DNA of 64,000 nucleotides from JAHCHG01 sp965214585 (lineage in GTDB: Bacteria; Acidobacteriota; Blastocatellia; Pyrinomonadales; Pyrinomonadaceae): NCBI GenBank assembly GCA_965214585.1, contig OZ243957.1:1178001-1242000 (forward strand), in the 5' to 3' direction. Each line of letters opens with the position of its first letter. Within the stretch, counting starts at the first letter, position 1. The notes beneath the pieces are model-generated. The model was not told the DNA's origin, did not search any database, and saw nothing but the letters and a program-made list of their open reading frames with translations. This document shows positions 42,625-51,354 of this stretch, in pieces. A program made the translations under genes and the position numbers.

Positions 42625-43043
42625 ACAAAAAAGCCATTCGTTGCTCTCTACCGACAGTTTATTGAAAAGTTGTCGCGCGTTTTGCTTTTTTTATTTAAGA
42701 TTCTCTTTTCATTAAAAATTAATGCTCTTTGACAAATTAGTGGGGGAAATTTTTTTCAGTCATTATTCCTGTCGCCAACGGCGACCAACATTATAGCCTA
42801 GCGAGAATCGCTAGGTCAGATGGATCAGTAATTCCGTCGCTGAAGGCGACGAACAAATTATGTAGAAAATTGTTGCTCACTTTCAGCGAGCGATTGAATG
42901 ATTATCAACTACCTATGGTTTCGGCGAAACGCCTGCACCATAGGCTATTATGTCTGTCGCCGTTGGCGACGCGAGAAAAAATTACAATTAAATCTAACCA
43001 CTAATTGTCAAAGAGCTAAAATCATAAATTAAGCAGGGAAAAT
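42625..43043. other. Gap before the TonB receptor
   Basis: 419 bases, occupied by the 293-bp element at 42724-43016. An AGGGA-like ribosome site precedes the receptor ATG at 43044. Confidence 0.65.
42724..43016. mobile_element. MITE-like nested palindrome with CTCTTTGACAA ends
   Basis: Ends GCTCTTTGACAAATTAGTGG and CCACTAATTGTCAAAGAGC are inverted with one base of difference. Inside are further palindromes: CTGTCGCCAACGGCGAC facing GTCGCCGTTGGCGAC, CCTAGCGAGAATCGCTAGG, GTCGCTGAAGGCGAC, CCTATGGTTTCGGCGAAACG and CACCATAGG. No frame. Confidence 0.75.
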
Positions 43044-45377
43044 ATGAATCTGGCAAAAAATTTACTTTTTATAACGGGCGTTTTATTTACTTTTTCAATC
43101 GCGGCTTTTGCTCAGAACGGGACTTTAAGCGGCACTGTCGCCACGCAGACGGGCAGCGAATTGATTCCGGGCGTTCCGGTCAAAATTACAAAATTAAATA
43201 GAACGGCGATCACGAACGAAAACGGCTTTTACACTTTTTCGGACGTGCCGAACGGAACTTACACGGTCGTAACTCACGCCGAAGGATTTACGGACAAAGC
43301 GCAGAGCGTAACCGTTTCGGGCGCGACAACTCTCGATTTCAAACTCGGTTTGCAGACTTTGAACGCGGAAGTTACCGTTACGGCGACGGGAACGGAAGAA
43401 TCGGTTTACGAAACTTTTTCGTCGGTTAATTCTGTGGGTTCGACGCGCATCGCGGAAAGGGCAAGCACCGCAATCGGCGAAATTCTGGAAACGGAAGCGG
43501 GCGTGAGCAAGCGTTCATTCGGCGGAAGCGGAACGGGACGACCTTCGATTCGCGGTTTTGAAGGCGACAGAGTTCTTGTTTTGCAGGACGGAGTTCGCAA
43601 CGGCTCGGTGGCTTCTTCGTCGGGCGATCACGGCGAGCCGGTTGCCGCGCTGAACGTCGAAAGACTCGAAATTCTCAAAGGTCCGGCAACTCTTCTTTAC
43701 GGCTCGAACGCCATCGGCGGCGTGGTCAACGCCGTTTCAAACGATGAAAACGTCGCGCACACGGGTTTGCGCGGTTATTTTACCGGATTGGGCGGCAGCG
43801 TAAATCGGCAGGCGGGCGTTGCGGGCGGCGTTGAATACGGATTCGGAAAATATATAGCCAATTTCGATGCCAATGCAATTCGTGAAGGCGATTACGACAC
43901 GCCGCTCGGCAGAATTCCGAATTCGGGTTCGCGCGTCTTAGGCGGCGCGGGAAAATTCGGCTATTTTTGGGACAAGGCGTTTGTGCGCGGTTCGGTCAAT
44001 CTTGACCGCAGACGTTACGGAATTCCCTACGCGCCGCTTTTTGAATCGGGCGAACTTTTGAGCATTGCCAACGGCGGAATTGACTGCGACGCGCCGGATG
44101 CCGATTGCCAATTTAACCCGGACCGACTGCAAAATGCTTTTTCAAATCAACTGCCGCCAATTCCCGACGAGCAGATTGATATAAAGATGAAACGCAACAA
44201 CTATCGCGTCGCGGGCGGTTTTCGTGATTTAAAAGGAGCAGTTACGCAGGGAAATTTTTACGTTGATTTTACGGATTATCAGCATCAGGAAATCGAAGCC
44301 GAAGACGGCGAAGAAGAAATTGCCACGACTTTTTTCAACGACGTTTTTTCGTATCGCGGAGTTTTCCAGCAGGCAAAATACAAATCTCTGTCGGGAACAT
44401 TCGGTTTTGACGGCTACCGCAGAAGCTATCTGACGCAAGGCGAAGAACAATTAGTTGACGGCAGAGTTCGCCAAAATAATTTCGCCGTTTTCGGTCTTCA
44501 GGAATTAGCTTACGAAAAATTTTCCTTTCAATTCGGCGGGCGCGTTGAAAACAACAGTTTTGATACTAACAGCCCGAATCTGCAAAACAGAAATTTTACC
44601 GGATTTTCCGGCGCGTTCGGAGTGCGTTACAACGCTTGGCAAGGCGGCGCGTTCGTCGTCAATCTGAACAGTTCATATCGCTCGCCCGCGCTCGAAGAAC
44701 TATACAATTTCGGAGCGCACATCGGAACGGTCACGTTTGAGGTCGGCGACCAAAATCTTGAAAGAGAACGCTCAAACGGGATTGAATTTAGTTTCCGGCA
44801 GAACTCAAAACGGGTTCGTTTTAACGGCAGCGTTTTTTATTACAATATTGATAACTTTATTTATCTCGCGCCGCTTGATGCCGACGGCAACGGGCTTGTG
44901 GATGTCGAAGATAATCTGCCGGTCGGAAACTATGTTCAGCGCGACAGCCGTTACGTCGGCGCGGACGCTTCGCTCGATTTCGACATTAATAAATATGTCG
45001 GCGCATTTGTCGTCGCCGATACGGTCAGCGCGGATTTAACCGAAATAAACGTCCCTTTGCCGCGCATCACGCCGCCGCGACTTCGGCTCGGACTCGATTT
45101 GCGTTACAAAGGTTTGACCGTTCGCCCCGAATTAGCTTTTGTCGGAAGGCGCGATGCGAGCGATATTTTTCTGCTCGAAACTCCGACAGCCGGTTACGGA
45201 TTATTGAACATCAACGGCTCTTACGCTTTCGTTACCGGAAAAGCCGCGCATATATTTACTTTCGGCGGGCAGAATCTGACCGACAAATTATATCGAAATC
45301 ACGTTAATTTTATCAAAGATTTAGTTCCCGAAGCCGGACGCGGTTTCAAAGTTTCCTACACGGTGAGGTTTTATTAA
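43044..45377 (+). CDS. TonB-dependent outer-membrane receptor
   Basis: 777 residues. Signal peptide 1-23 (LFITGVLFTFSIAAFAQ), CarboxypepD_reg-like domain about 26-105 (GTLSGTVATQTGSELIPGVPV, TNENGFYTFSDVPNGTYTV), plug domain about 112-230 (SIRGFEGDRVLVLQDGVRNG, VERLEILKGPATLLYGSNAIGG), and 22-strand barrel to the end (GFKVSYTVRFY). The plug SSGDHGEPVAALN and a later strand FTDYQHQEIEAEDGEEEI resemble ZnuD-type metal receptors, so a metal or metal complex is a plausible ligand, but this is inference. Follows the LytS/LytTR pair. Confidence 0.9.
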   Translation: MNLAKNLLFITGVLFTFSIAAFAQNGTLSGTVATQTGSELIPGVPVKITKLNRTAITNENGFYTFSDVPNGTYTVVTHAEGFTDKAQSVTVSGATTLDFKLGLQTLNAEVTVTATGTEESVYETFSSVNSVGSTRIAERASTAIGEILETEAGVSKRSFGGSGTGRPSIRGFEGDRVLVLQDGVRNGSVASSSGDHGEPVAALNVERLEILKGPATLLYGSNAIGGVVNAVSNDENVAHTGLRGYFTGLGGSVNRQAGVAGGVEYGFGKYIANFDANAIREGDYDTPLGRIPNSGSRVLGGAGKFGYFWDKAFVRGSVNLDRRRYGIPYAPLFESGELLSIANGGIDCDAPDADCQFNPDRLQNAFSNQLPPIPDEQIDIKMKRNNYRVAGGFRDLKGAVTQGNFYVDFTDYQHQEIEAEDGEEEIATTFFNDVFSYRGVFQQAKYKSLSGTFGFDGYRRSYLTQGEEQLVDGRVRQNNFAVFGLQELAYEKFSFQFGGRVENNSFDTNSPNLQNRNFTGFSGAFGVRYNAWQGGAFVVNLNSSYRSPALEELYNFGAHIGTVTFEVGDQNLERERSNGIEFSFRQNSKRVRFNGSVFYYNIDNFIYLAPLDADGNGLVDVEDNLPVGNYVQRDSRYVGADASLDFDINKYVGAFVVADTVSADLTEINVPLPRITPPRLRLGLDLRYKGLTVRPELAFVGRRDASDIFLLETPTAGYGLLNINGSYAFVTGKAAHIFTFGGQNLTDKLYRNHVNFIKDLVPEAGRGFKVSYTVRFY

Positions 45378-45413
45378 AAATGCAGGAAAATGTTATTTTT
45401 TTCTTTTAAAATT

Positions 45414-46277
45414 TCATTTTCCTATCAAATCTATAATCATTTTCGCTTCTTCTTTCTCGCCGGTCAGCGGTGAAAAATTATACTTGTCTTTATCGTTTTC
45501 ATCTTCGTCGTCGCGGTCCCGGATGACGATTTTGAACGCGCCGCCTTTGCGCCTGATAAATTTTCCCCAGCCGCCGAGCATTTTTGCGTTTGTAATGTCT
45601 TTGATCGGGACATCGAAGGTATGTTCGACGTTATCGCTTTCGTAGCGGACATCATTTTTTGAAATGTAGAGCGAGCCTTCGCAGCTGTATGAAAAAGTCA
45701 GATCGTGTCCGTGTTTAACGCGGAAAACCGCGCTGCCGCTTAAATCAATCGCTTTTTTCATATTTGTTTTGGCGGCTTTGAAATTTTCAAAGCCGTAGAG
45801 ATGAACGATTCCGAGAAGCTGATACGCCTGAAAATTTCGCGGATTCATTTTGACGGCTTTTTCCAGAGTTTTTAACGCCTCCGAAGGGTTTTTCTCCGCG
45901 TTAAACTGCTCGGCTGCCGTTTCAATCAGATTTTCATAATTACTATTTCCGCCGCCGCTTTTTCCGCCGCCGCCGATTGCTTTACCGCGATAATTTTGCT
46001 CGATGGCAGTCAATAAATCAGGTCGCGCACCCGCTTCGGCGAGTTCTTTGCGAACGGCGGAAGTCAGACGAAAATCCACGCCGTGTGCGACGATTACCTG
46101 TATTATCTGGCGCGTTTGATATTGTTTGGCTTTAAGAACTTTTACCAATCCTTGTTGATTAACGGGATCGCCGATGTAAGTTTTCTTCTGAGCGTTCGTT
46201 TCAAAAACCGCAAAATTTATGCAGACTGCAAAAACGACAAAACCGATAATTTTTCGCGCGTAATAACTAAAAAGCAT
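45414..46277 (-). CDS. Secreted protein with TPR and a PH-like C-terminal domain (unknown function)
   Basis: 287 residues. Signal peptide about 10-28 (GFVVFAVCINFAVFETNA), a helical domain (30-95), a Gly-rich linker (GKAIGGGGKSGGGNSNY), TPR-like helices about 118-175 (AAEQFNAEKNPSEALKTLEKA, NFQAYQLLGIVHLYG), and a beta-rich C-terminal part (185-287: SCEGSLYISKNDVRYES, ITNAKMLGGWGKFIRR) resembling PH/GRAM domains. The ATG has a AAGGAG site. It lies 38 bases downstream of the TPR gene on the same strand and is likely its co-transcribed partner. Convergent with the TonB receptor. Confidence 0.7.
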   Translation of the reverse strand: MLFSYYARKIIGFVVFAVCINFAVFETNAQKKTYIGDPVNQQGLVKVLKAKQYQTRQIIQVIVAHGVDFRLTSAVRKELAEAGARPDLLTAIEQNYRGKAIGGGGKSGGGNSNYENLIETAAEQFNAEKNPSEALKTLEKAVKMNPRNFQAYQLLGIVHLYGFENFKAAKTNMKKAIDLSGSAVFRVKHGHDLTFSYSCEGSLYISKNDVRYESDNVEHTFDVPIKDITNAKMLGGWGKFIRRKGGAFKIVIRDRDDEDENDKDKYNFSPLTGEKEEAKMIIDLIGK

Positions 46278-46315
46278 TTTTTCGTAAAACTCCTTCTTAT
46301 TTTTCAGACTGTTTG

Positions 46316-48322
46316 TTATATTTTCTTGGCTTTCTTGCGGGCATCCTTCGCCGCTTTTTTATCTCCCAACGCTTCGTAAGTTAAGGCGATGTCTTCGAGA
46401 AAATGTTTCTGACCGGCTTTGTCGCCAAACTGTTCGGCAATGGCGAGAGATTCTTGAAAAAAACCGAGTGCCTGACCGAATTGATTTTCGTTGAAATTTG
46501 CTTTGCCCGCCAAGTGCGAAGCGTTGATTTGAATGTTCAGCACGAATCGCTGATTATTTGTCTGCCGGGCAAGCGAAATCGCCGCTGACGCATCGCTGAA
46601 CGCTTCGCGGTTTTGCCGCAGATTCAGGTTCGCCCAGCCGCTTTGAACGACGGCATTCGCTTCGTTGTATTTATTGCCGAACGCTTTATAAGCGGTTCGC
46701 AGAATTTTATAGCCGTCGAGTGCTTCTTTATACCTGCCCGTCTGCATCAAACTGAAATTTATACTGCTCAAAATTGCAAGTCCCTCGCTCAGATTATTTC
46801 GCGCCTGCGTTATTTGATAGGCTTTTTTATAATAATTCATCGCCTCTTCGTGCTGTCCGTCGAGCGTGTAAAATTGCCCGATTGCCTTTGTGATCTGAAT
46901 TGCCGGAATCGAATTTCCCTGATCCAGATTGTTATTTTTCGCTCGTTCGATATACTGCCCGGCAGATTGTTTCTGCCCGGTGATCGAAGCCAAAAGGATC
47001 ATACCCGAAATTGCTTTTCCTTCAACCGCCGGATTCTGACCGGACGGAAAAAATTCGAGTGCTTTTTCCAAAGCGTTGAACGCCCTTGAAAAGTCTTGGT
47101 CAGTCGCGCCGGCAATTCCGAAATATGCCGCGCCTAAGCTGGTTAAATTATAGGCTTCCGAATGTTTATCTCCGGCTTGCTGCGCCAATTGAATTCCCTT
47201 CTCAAACATTTTTACGGCTTCTTCGTATTTGCCCTGCGCCGTATAAACTTCGCCGATAGTTCCGAAAATATAGCTCTGTCCGGGATATTGTCTGCCGTCC
47301 GCGCCCGGTCTGATGCCTTTTTGAAGGTAAGAATTTGCTTCGTCCAGATTTCCCATACGGTAGAGAACATCGCCGAGATTATTTATCACGCCGTCATAAG
47401 CCAGATCGGAAACTTTTCCTCTGCCCGCGTTTTTATATACATCCAACGCGCGTTTGCGGTGTTCGACGGCTTGCGTTTTAGCACCGGCATCATCGTAAAC
47501 CTGCGCCAGAGCCTCAAGCACTTCAACCTCGAAAACAGGATCGTTGTTTATTCTGGCAAGGCGCAACGCTTCGCTGGCAAATTTCGTCGCTTCGCTCGTG
47601 TTTCCAAGCTGATAGAAAGTGCTTGCAATGCCGTAAGTTGCGCGGATTTTGTCTTCGTCGTTTTCCTTGACCAAACGCCAATAATCTAAAGACTGTTGAT
47701 AATTTCCCAGAGCCTTTTCGAGATTTCCCGTATTTCTGTAACAATCGGCGAGTCCGTTGTAAGCTCTGGCAATGTCCTTTCTGCTGCCGTGCGTTTTCAC
47801 TTGCGGAAAGACATTGTTTTGATAAATCTGTATGGCATCGTTAAATTGTCCGGCATCGCGCAAAACGGCGGCGATATTCTGCGCCGCAAAAACCTTTTTG
47901 GCTTCATCGCCGATTCGGTTGTAAATTTCATAAGAAGCCGTGTAACTTTTGTAAGCCTCAGCAAGTTTGTTCAGCTTTTTATAAGTCTGTCCCATTCTGA
48001 AAAGCGACAACGCTTCGCCCTCGTCATCTCCGGCGTTTTGATACAACGCGCGGGCTTGCTCAAAATAATCTATCGCTTTCTGCCAAGACTGCGCGGAATC
48101 CTGCCCGAAGAAAACGATTGCCTGATCGTAAGCGCGTTTTGCCTTGACCGCATTCGATTGTGCGAAGCTGAATGAGGTCAGCGTCAAAATGAGAAAAAGC
48201 AATGCGGCGACTGTTTTAAGCGCGGATAAATGTCCACCGAACAAAAAACTTTTCTCTGTTTTTTTGTATAAACTTATTTCTAAAAATTCGTTTTCCGTGA
48301 TGCTGAATTCTGATTTATTCAT
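46316..48322 (-). CDS. Tetratricopeptide repeat protein
   Basis: 668 residues. N-terminal cytoplasmic tail, hydrophobic segment about 34-54 (ALKTVAALLFLILTLTSFSF), then TPR units nearly throughout (ALSLFRMGQTYKKLNKLAEAYK, IARAYNGLADCYRNTGNLEKAL, IFGTIGEVYTAQGKYEEAVKMF, and onward). Such repeats often form the sensory part of CHAT-domain or kinase systems, but no CHAT protease domain follows; it ends in a basic tail (KAAKDARKKAKKI). GGGAG ribosome site before the ATG. Placed downstream of two kinases and a phosphatase, so it may be a partner in that signalling. Confidence 0.85.
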   Translation of the reverse strand: MNKSEFSITENEFLEISLYKKTEKSFLFGGHLSALKTVAALLFLILTLTSFSFAQSNAVKAKRAYDQAIVFFGQDSAQSWQKAIDYFEQARALYQNAGDDEGEALSLFRMGQTYKKLNKLAEAYKSYTASYEIYNRIGDEAKKVFAAQNIAAVLRDAGQFNDAIQIYQNNVFPQVKTHGSRKDIARAYNGLADCYRNTGNLEKALGNYQQSLDYWRLVKENDEDKIRATYGIASTFYQLGNTSEATKFASEALRLARINNDPVFEVEVLEALAQVYDDAGAKTQAVEHRKRALDVYKNAGRGKVSDLAYDGVINNLGDVLYRMGNLDEANSYLQKGIRPGADGRQYPGQSYIFGTIGEVYTAQGKYEEAVKMFEKGIQLAQQAGDKHSEAYNLTSLGAAYFGIAGATDQDFSRAFNALEKALEFFPSGQNPAVEGKAISGMILLASITGQKQSAGQYIERAKNNNLDQGNSIPAIQITKAIGQFYTLDGQHEEAMNYYKKAYQITQARNNLSEGLAILSSINFSLMQTGRYKEALDGYKILRTAYKAFGNKYNEANAVVQSGWANLNLRQNREAFSDASAAISLARQTNNQRFVLNIQINASHLAGKANFNENQFGQALGFFQESLAIAEQFGDKAGQKHFLEDIALTYEALGDKKAAKDARKKAKKI

Positions 48323-48371
48323 TAAATTTCTCCCTGTTCAATTTCTAAACTCTTAAAAGCTGTTTGAAAAA

Positions 48372-48509
48372 CGTATCGCTGGCTTCCAGCCGGCTGTCTT
48401 GGTGGCTTCCAGCCGCCAAATTTTTCTGTTTTCCCGAATGTTTGAGTAAATAACGCTCGAATTGGCGGCAAGATGCCACCAAGACTGCCGGCAAGATGCC
48501 GGCGTTACG
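48372..48509. repeat. Inverted repeat with GCCGGCATCTTGCCGGC arms, copy 2
   Basis: CGTATCGCTGGCTTCCAGCC on the left and GGCAAGATGCCGGCGTTACG on the right, with an inner pair of TGGTGGCTTCCAGCCGCCAA and TTGGCGGCAAGATGCCACCA. Related to 37283-37397. Confidence 0.75.
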
Positions 48510-48609
48510 GTTTTTCTCAATTTCCAAACGGTTTCTAAGTAAAGTAACCGGATATAAAGAACAATATTTCTTGATTTTTACCTTTTACCTTTTACTTTTC
48601 ACTCGATGC

Positions 48610-50493
48610 TTAATTATCCGTCATTCCCGGTGTCGGTTTGACTTTTCCGCTTCCGCTTCCTTTGCCCTTTCCTTTGCCCGGATTTCCGGTTAAATCTTCA
48701 ACCAATTTCGGCGGCGGCTTCGTGTCGCTGCTCTTTCCGCCGCCTTTATTGCCGTTTTTGCCCTCTTTATTTCCGCCTTTATTTCCGCCGCCTTTGTTTC
48801 TGTCCGCCTTTGCGCCTTTGTCGCTTGCTTTTCCGCCGCTTTTTTTATTTTCGTCAGTCGGCGGTTTTTTGCCCGCGTTTTCTTCTTCGGCAACGACAAT
48901 CGGAGTCGGCTGCGCGTTTCCGTCGGCTATTCCCTGATTCGGCTGTTCTAAAATCGCCGGTTGATCGTTTGGAACGGTGGATATTTCGGGTTTTTGTTCC
49001 GCATATTTTTCCCCGTCAGCTTTTGTTTCAACTGCCGACTGATTCGAGTTTTCCGAACTACCGCCGCCGAGAAAAGGAATAACCGCCGCAATTCCGATCA
49101 GCGATAAAAGAAAAAACGCCGCTAAACCCGCGCCCGCGTAGTGCATCCAGTTTAGTTTTGCCAAAATTGCCTGCGGAAACGGTTTCGCTTCCTGCTCAAA
49201 ATCCGCAGTTCCGCTTACCGCCGACGCGCCGAGCCGTGTCGCTTTCATTGCTTGCGGATTTTGCGGCGGCGGCATCGCGCCGAGTCTGGTTGCTTTTACT
49301 TCGTCTTTATTTGTTTGAAAATTCTGCGCTCCGCTTGTTTGATAATTTTTTGCCTCGCCCAAGCGTGTGGCTTTTATTTCCGGCGAATCGGAATTTGTTT
49401 CGGCTGAATTCGGCACTTGATTTGCCGCATAACCGGCAGTTTCAGAATTATCTCTGTCGGGCGAAAATTGAGCCGTTTCAATCAGACTTTCCGGCGTTTG
49501 AATTTGCCGTTCATCCGCCGCTTGCGGTAAAATCAGCGTCTGATTTTCGCCGGTTTTTTCAATCGGAAGATCGTGCGGATAAACAGCTGTTTCAAATTCT
49601 TCTTTCGGTTGCTGCCGGCGCGTAGCGGAAATTTTCGCTTGATAAACGCTTTCAAAACCGAGCGCGGAATTTTTAGCGGCGGAAAATCCCAAATCGAGCA
49701 TTGTTTGCAAAAATTCGTCCGCATTTTGGAATCTCTCGTTCGGATTTTTGGAAATCGCCTTGACGATTGCATTTTCGATTTCCGGCGGAATATTCGGGTT
49801 TATTTGTCTTGGCAAAACGGGCGTTTCTTCCGTGTGCGCCTTCATCAAAACAAATTCGTTTTCCGATTCAAACGGCAAGCGTCCGGTCAGAATTTCGTAA
49901 AGCATTATGCCCAGCCCGTAAATATCGGAACGCGCGTCGGTTTCTTCGCCGCGAATTTGTTCGGGCGACATATATTCGAGCGTGCCGATAATATTGCCGA
50001 CCTTTGTCATCCGCGAACTTCCCAAAAGCCTCGCAATTCCGAAATCGAGAATTTTCAGCACGTTGTCATTCGTCAGAATCATATTGCTCGGCTTAATATC
50101 GCGGTGAATAATTTTGAGTTGATGCGCGTAATTCAAACCGTTTAACGCCTGACAAAAAATCGGAATCGCTTCGTCGCAGTCAATCGCGCCGCGCCTTTGC
50201 AGAATGTCTTCGAGCGTTTCGCCCTCGACAAATTCGAGAACCATAAAAAGTTCCGCGCCGTGCCGGAAAAGACTGAACAGCGTGGCGATATTCGGATGAT
50301 TGAGTTTCGCCAAAGTAACCGCTTCCGAGCGAAATCTTTCGACAATCGCATCTTGTCTGACGAGTTCGGGACGCAAAACCTTGATCGCCACTTCGCGGTC
50401 AAGCATCGTGTCAACGCCTTTGTAAACCGTTCCGACTCCGCCTTCGCCGAGTTCGCTGATAATTTTATAATTGCCGACAACTTTTCCGATCAT
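48610..50493 (-). CDS. Hanks-type Ser/Thr protein kinase with three KATRLG motifs
   Basis: 627 residues. Catalytic domain 8-270: Gly loop GEGGVG, Lys38 (VAIKVL), HRD at 130-132 (IIHRDIKPSN), DFG 150-152, activation loop with GNIIGTLEYMSPEQ. A long disordered part (280-445) follows, with the same hexapeptide KATRLG at 374-379, 400-405 and 417-422. One TM helix at about 452-475 (AGAGLAAFFLLSLIGIAAVIPF), then an outer part that is acidic and ends with GGNKGGNKEGKNGNKGGG-type low complexity. Starts 2 bases after the PP2C stop on the - strand, so the kinase and phosphatase are translationally coupled. No PASTA or sensor domain. Confidence 0.93.
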   Translation of the reverse strand: MIGKVVGNYKIISELGEGGVGTVYKGVDTMLDREVAIKVLRPELVRQDAIVERFRSEAVTLAKLNHPNIATLFSLFRHGAELFMVLEFVEGETLEDILQRRGAIDCDEAIPIFCQALNGLNYAHQLKIIHRDIKPSNMILTNDNVLKILDFGIARLLGSSRMTKVGNIIGTLEYMSPEQIRGEETDARSDIYGLGIMLYEILTGRLPFESENEFVLMKAHTEETPVLPRQINPNIPPEIENAIVKAISKNPNERFQNADEFLQTMLDLGFSAAKNSALGFESVYQAKISATRRQQPKEEFETAVYPHDLPIEKTGENQTLILPQAADERQIQTPESLIETAQFSPDRDNSETAGYAANQVPNSAETNSDSPEIKATRLGEAKNYQTSGAQNFQTNKDEVKATRLGAMPPPQNPQAMKATRLGASAVSGTADFEQEAKPFPQAILAKLNWMHYAGAGLAAFFLLSLIGIAAVIPFLGGGSSENSNQSAVETKADGEKYAEQKPEISTVPNDQPAILEQPNQGIADGNAQPTPIVVAEEENAGKKPPTDENKKSGGKASDKGAKADRNKGGGNKGGNKEGKNGNKGGGKSSDTKPPPKLVEDLTGNPGKGKGKGSGSGKVKPTPGMTDN

Positions 50494-50495
50494 TT

Positions 50496-51341
50496 TTACA
50501 ATCCTTTTATTTCTCTCGTTCGTTTGATATTTTCGCTCGAAATCATCTCGCTTGCCGAAGCGATTCTGACAATTCCAACCGTCACATTGTCGTCCGCGCC
50601 GCGCCGTTTCGTTTCGCCGATCAGATTCTGAACGGCACTATGAATATTTTCCGAGTCGAACCAGATATTCCCGATTTCCGAATCGGCGAGCATATCGCAC
50701 AGCCCGTCCGAGCAGAGCAGAAATTCGTCGCCGATATTGACCGCGAAGGGTTCGGAAACTTCGACATCAACTTCCGAATGAGTTCCCAAAGCCCGCAGAA
50801 TAATATTTTTATCTTCGTGATTCTGCGCTTCTTCAAGCGAGATTATGCCGAGTTTGACCATTTCCATCACCTGCGAATGGTCAATCGTCAAAAGTTCGAG
50901 TTCTCTTCCGTTCAAATGATACAGACGACTGTCGCCGACGTGCGCCGAAAACGCCGAATTTTCAAGGATGACAAGCGCGATAACGGTTGTTCCCATTCCG
51001 AAAAAAGTTTCTTCGGCGGAAGACTTTTCAAAAATTTCCCGGTTTGCCTGCTCGATTGCTTTTCGGAGCGCGATCCGGGCGTTATTTTCCGTATCGGCGT
51101 AATAATTGCGGCAGATCAGTTCGATTGCCATCTGCGAAGCGACTTCGCCCGCCTGATGTCCGCCCATTCCGTCGGCAACCACGGTCAGACAGCCCCTGTT
51201 TTTTATAATTTCCGAATCGTTCGGCGCGACGTGCCTGCCGCTGTCCTGATTTTCCTCGCGGACGCATCCGACATCGGTTTGAATGCTCGCCGTTATATTT
51301 CGGAGCGTTTCATCTCTTCTGATTTCGCGCGTTTTAAACAT
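50496..51341 (-). CDS. PP2C family Ser/Thr phosphatase
   Basis: 281 residues. PPM/PP2C metal-site motifs: VREENQDSGR, TVVADGMGGHQAGEVAS (Asp-Gly), SAHVGDSRLYHLNGRELE, LTIDHS, LLCSDGLCDML and RRGADDNVTVGIV. Reverses phosphorylation by the neighbouring kinases. Bacterial Stp-type, no membrane anchor. Flanked by kinase genes on both sides in one - strand unit: the upstream kinase ends 13 bases before it and the downstream kinase starts 2 bases after its stop. Confidence 0.94.
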   Translation of the reverse strand: MFKTREIRRDETLRNITASIQTDVGCVREENQDSGRHVAPNDSEIIKNRGCLTVVADGMGGHQAGEVASQMAIELICRNYYADTENNARIALRKAIEQANREIFEKSSAEETFFGMGTTVIALVILENSAFSAHVGDSRLYHLNGRELELLTIDHSQVMEMVKLGIISLEEAQNHEDKNIILRALGTHSEVDVEVSEPFAVNIGDEFLLCSDGLCDMLADSEIGNIWFDSENIHSAVQNLIGETKRRGADDNVTVGIVRIASASEMISSENIKRTREIKGL

Positions 51342-51354
51342 TTATTCTGTTTCC

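Noticed and set aside
42724..43016. Possible CRISPR array or leader (CTCTTTGACA motif and repeated short stems)
   Set aside because: The repeats are inverted, of unequal length and unequally spaced, and no cas gene is nearby.
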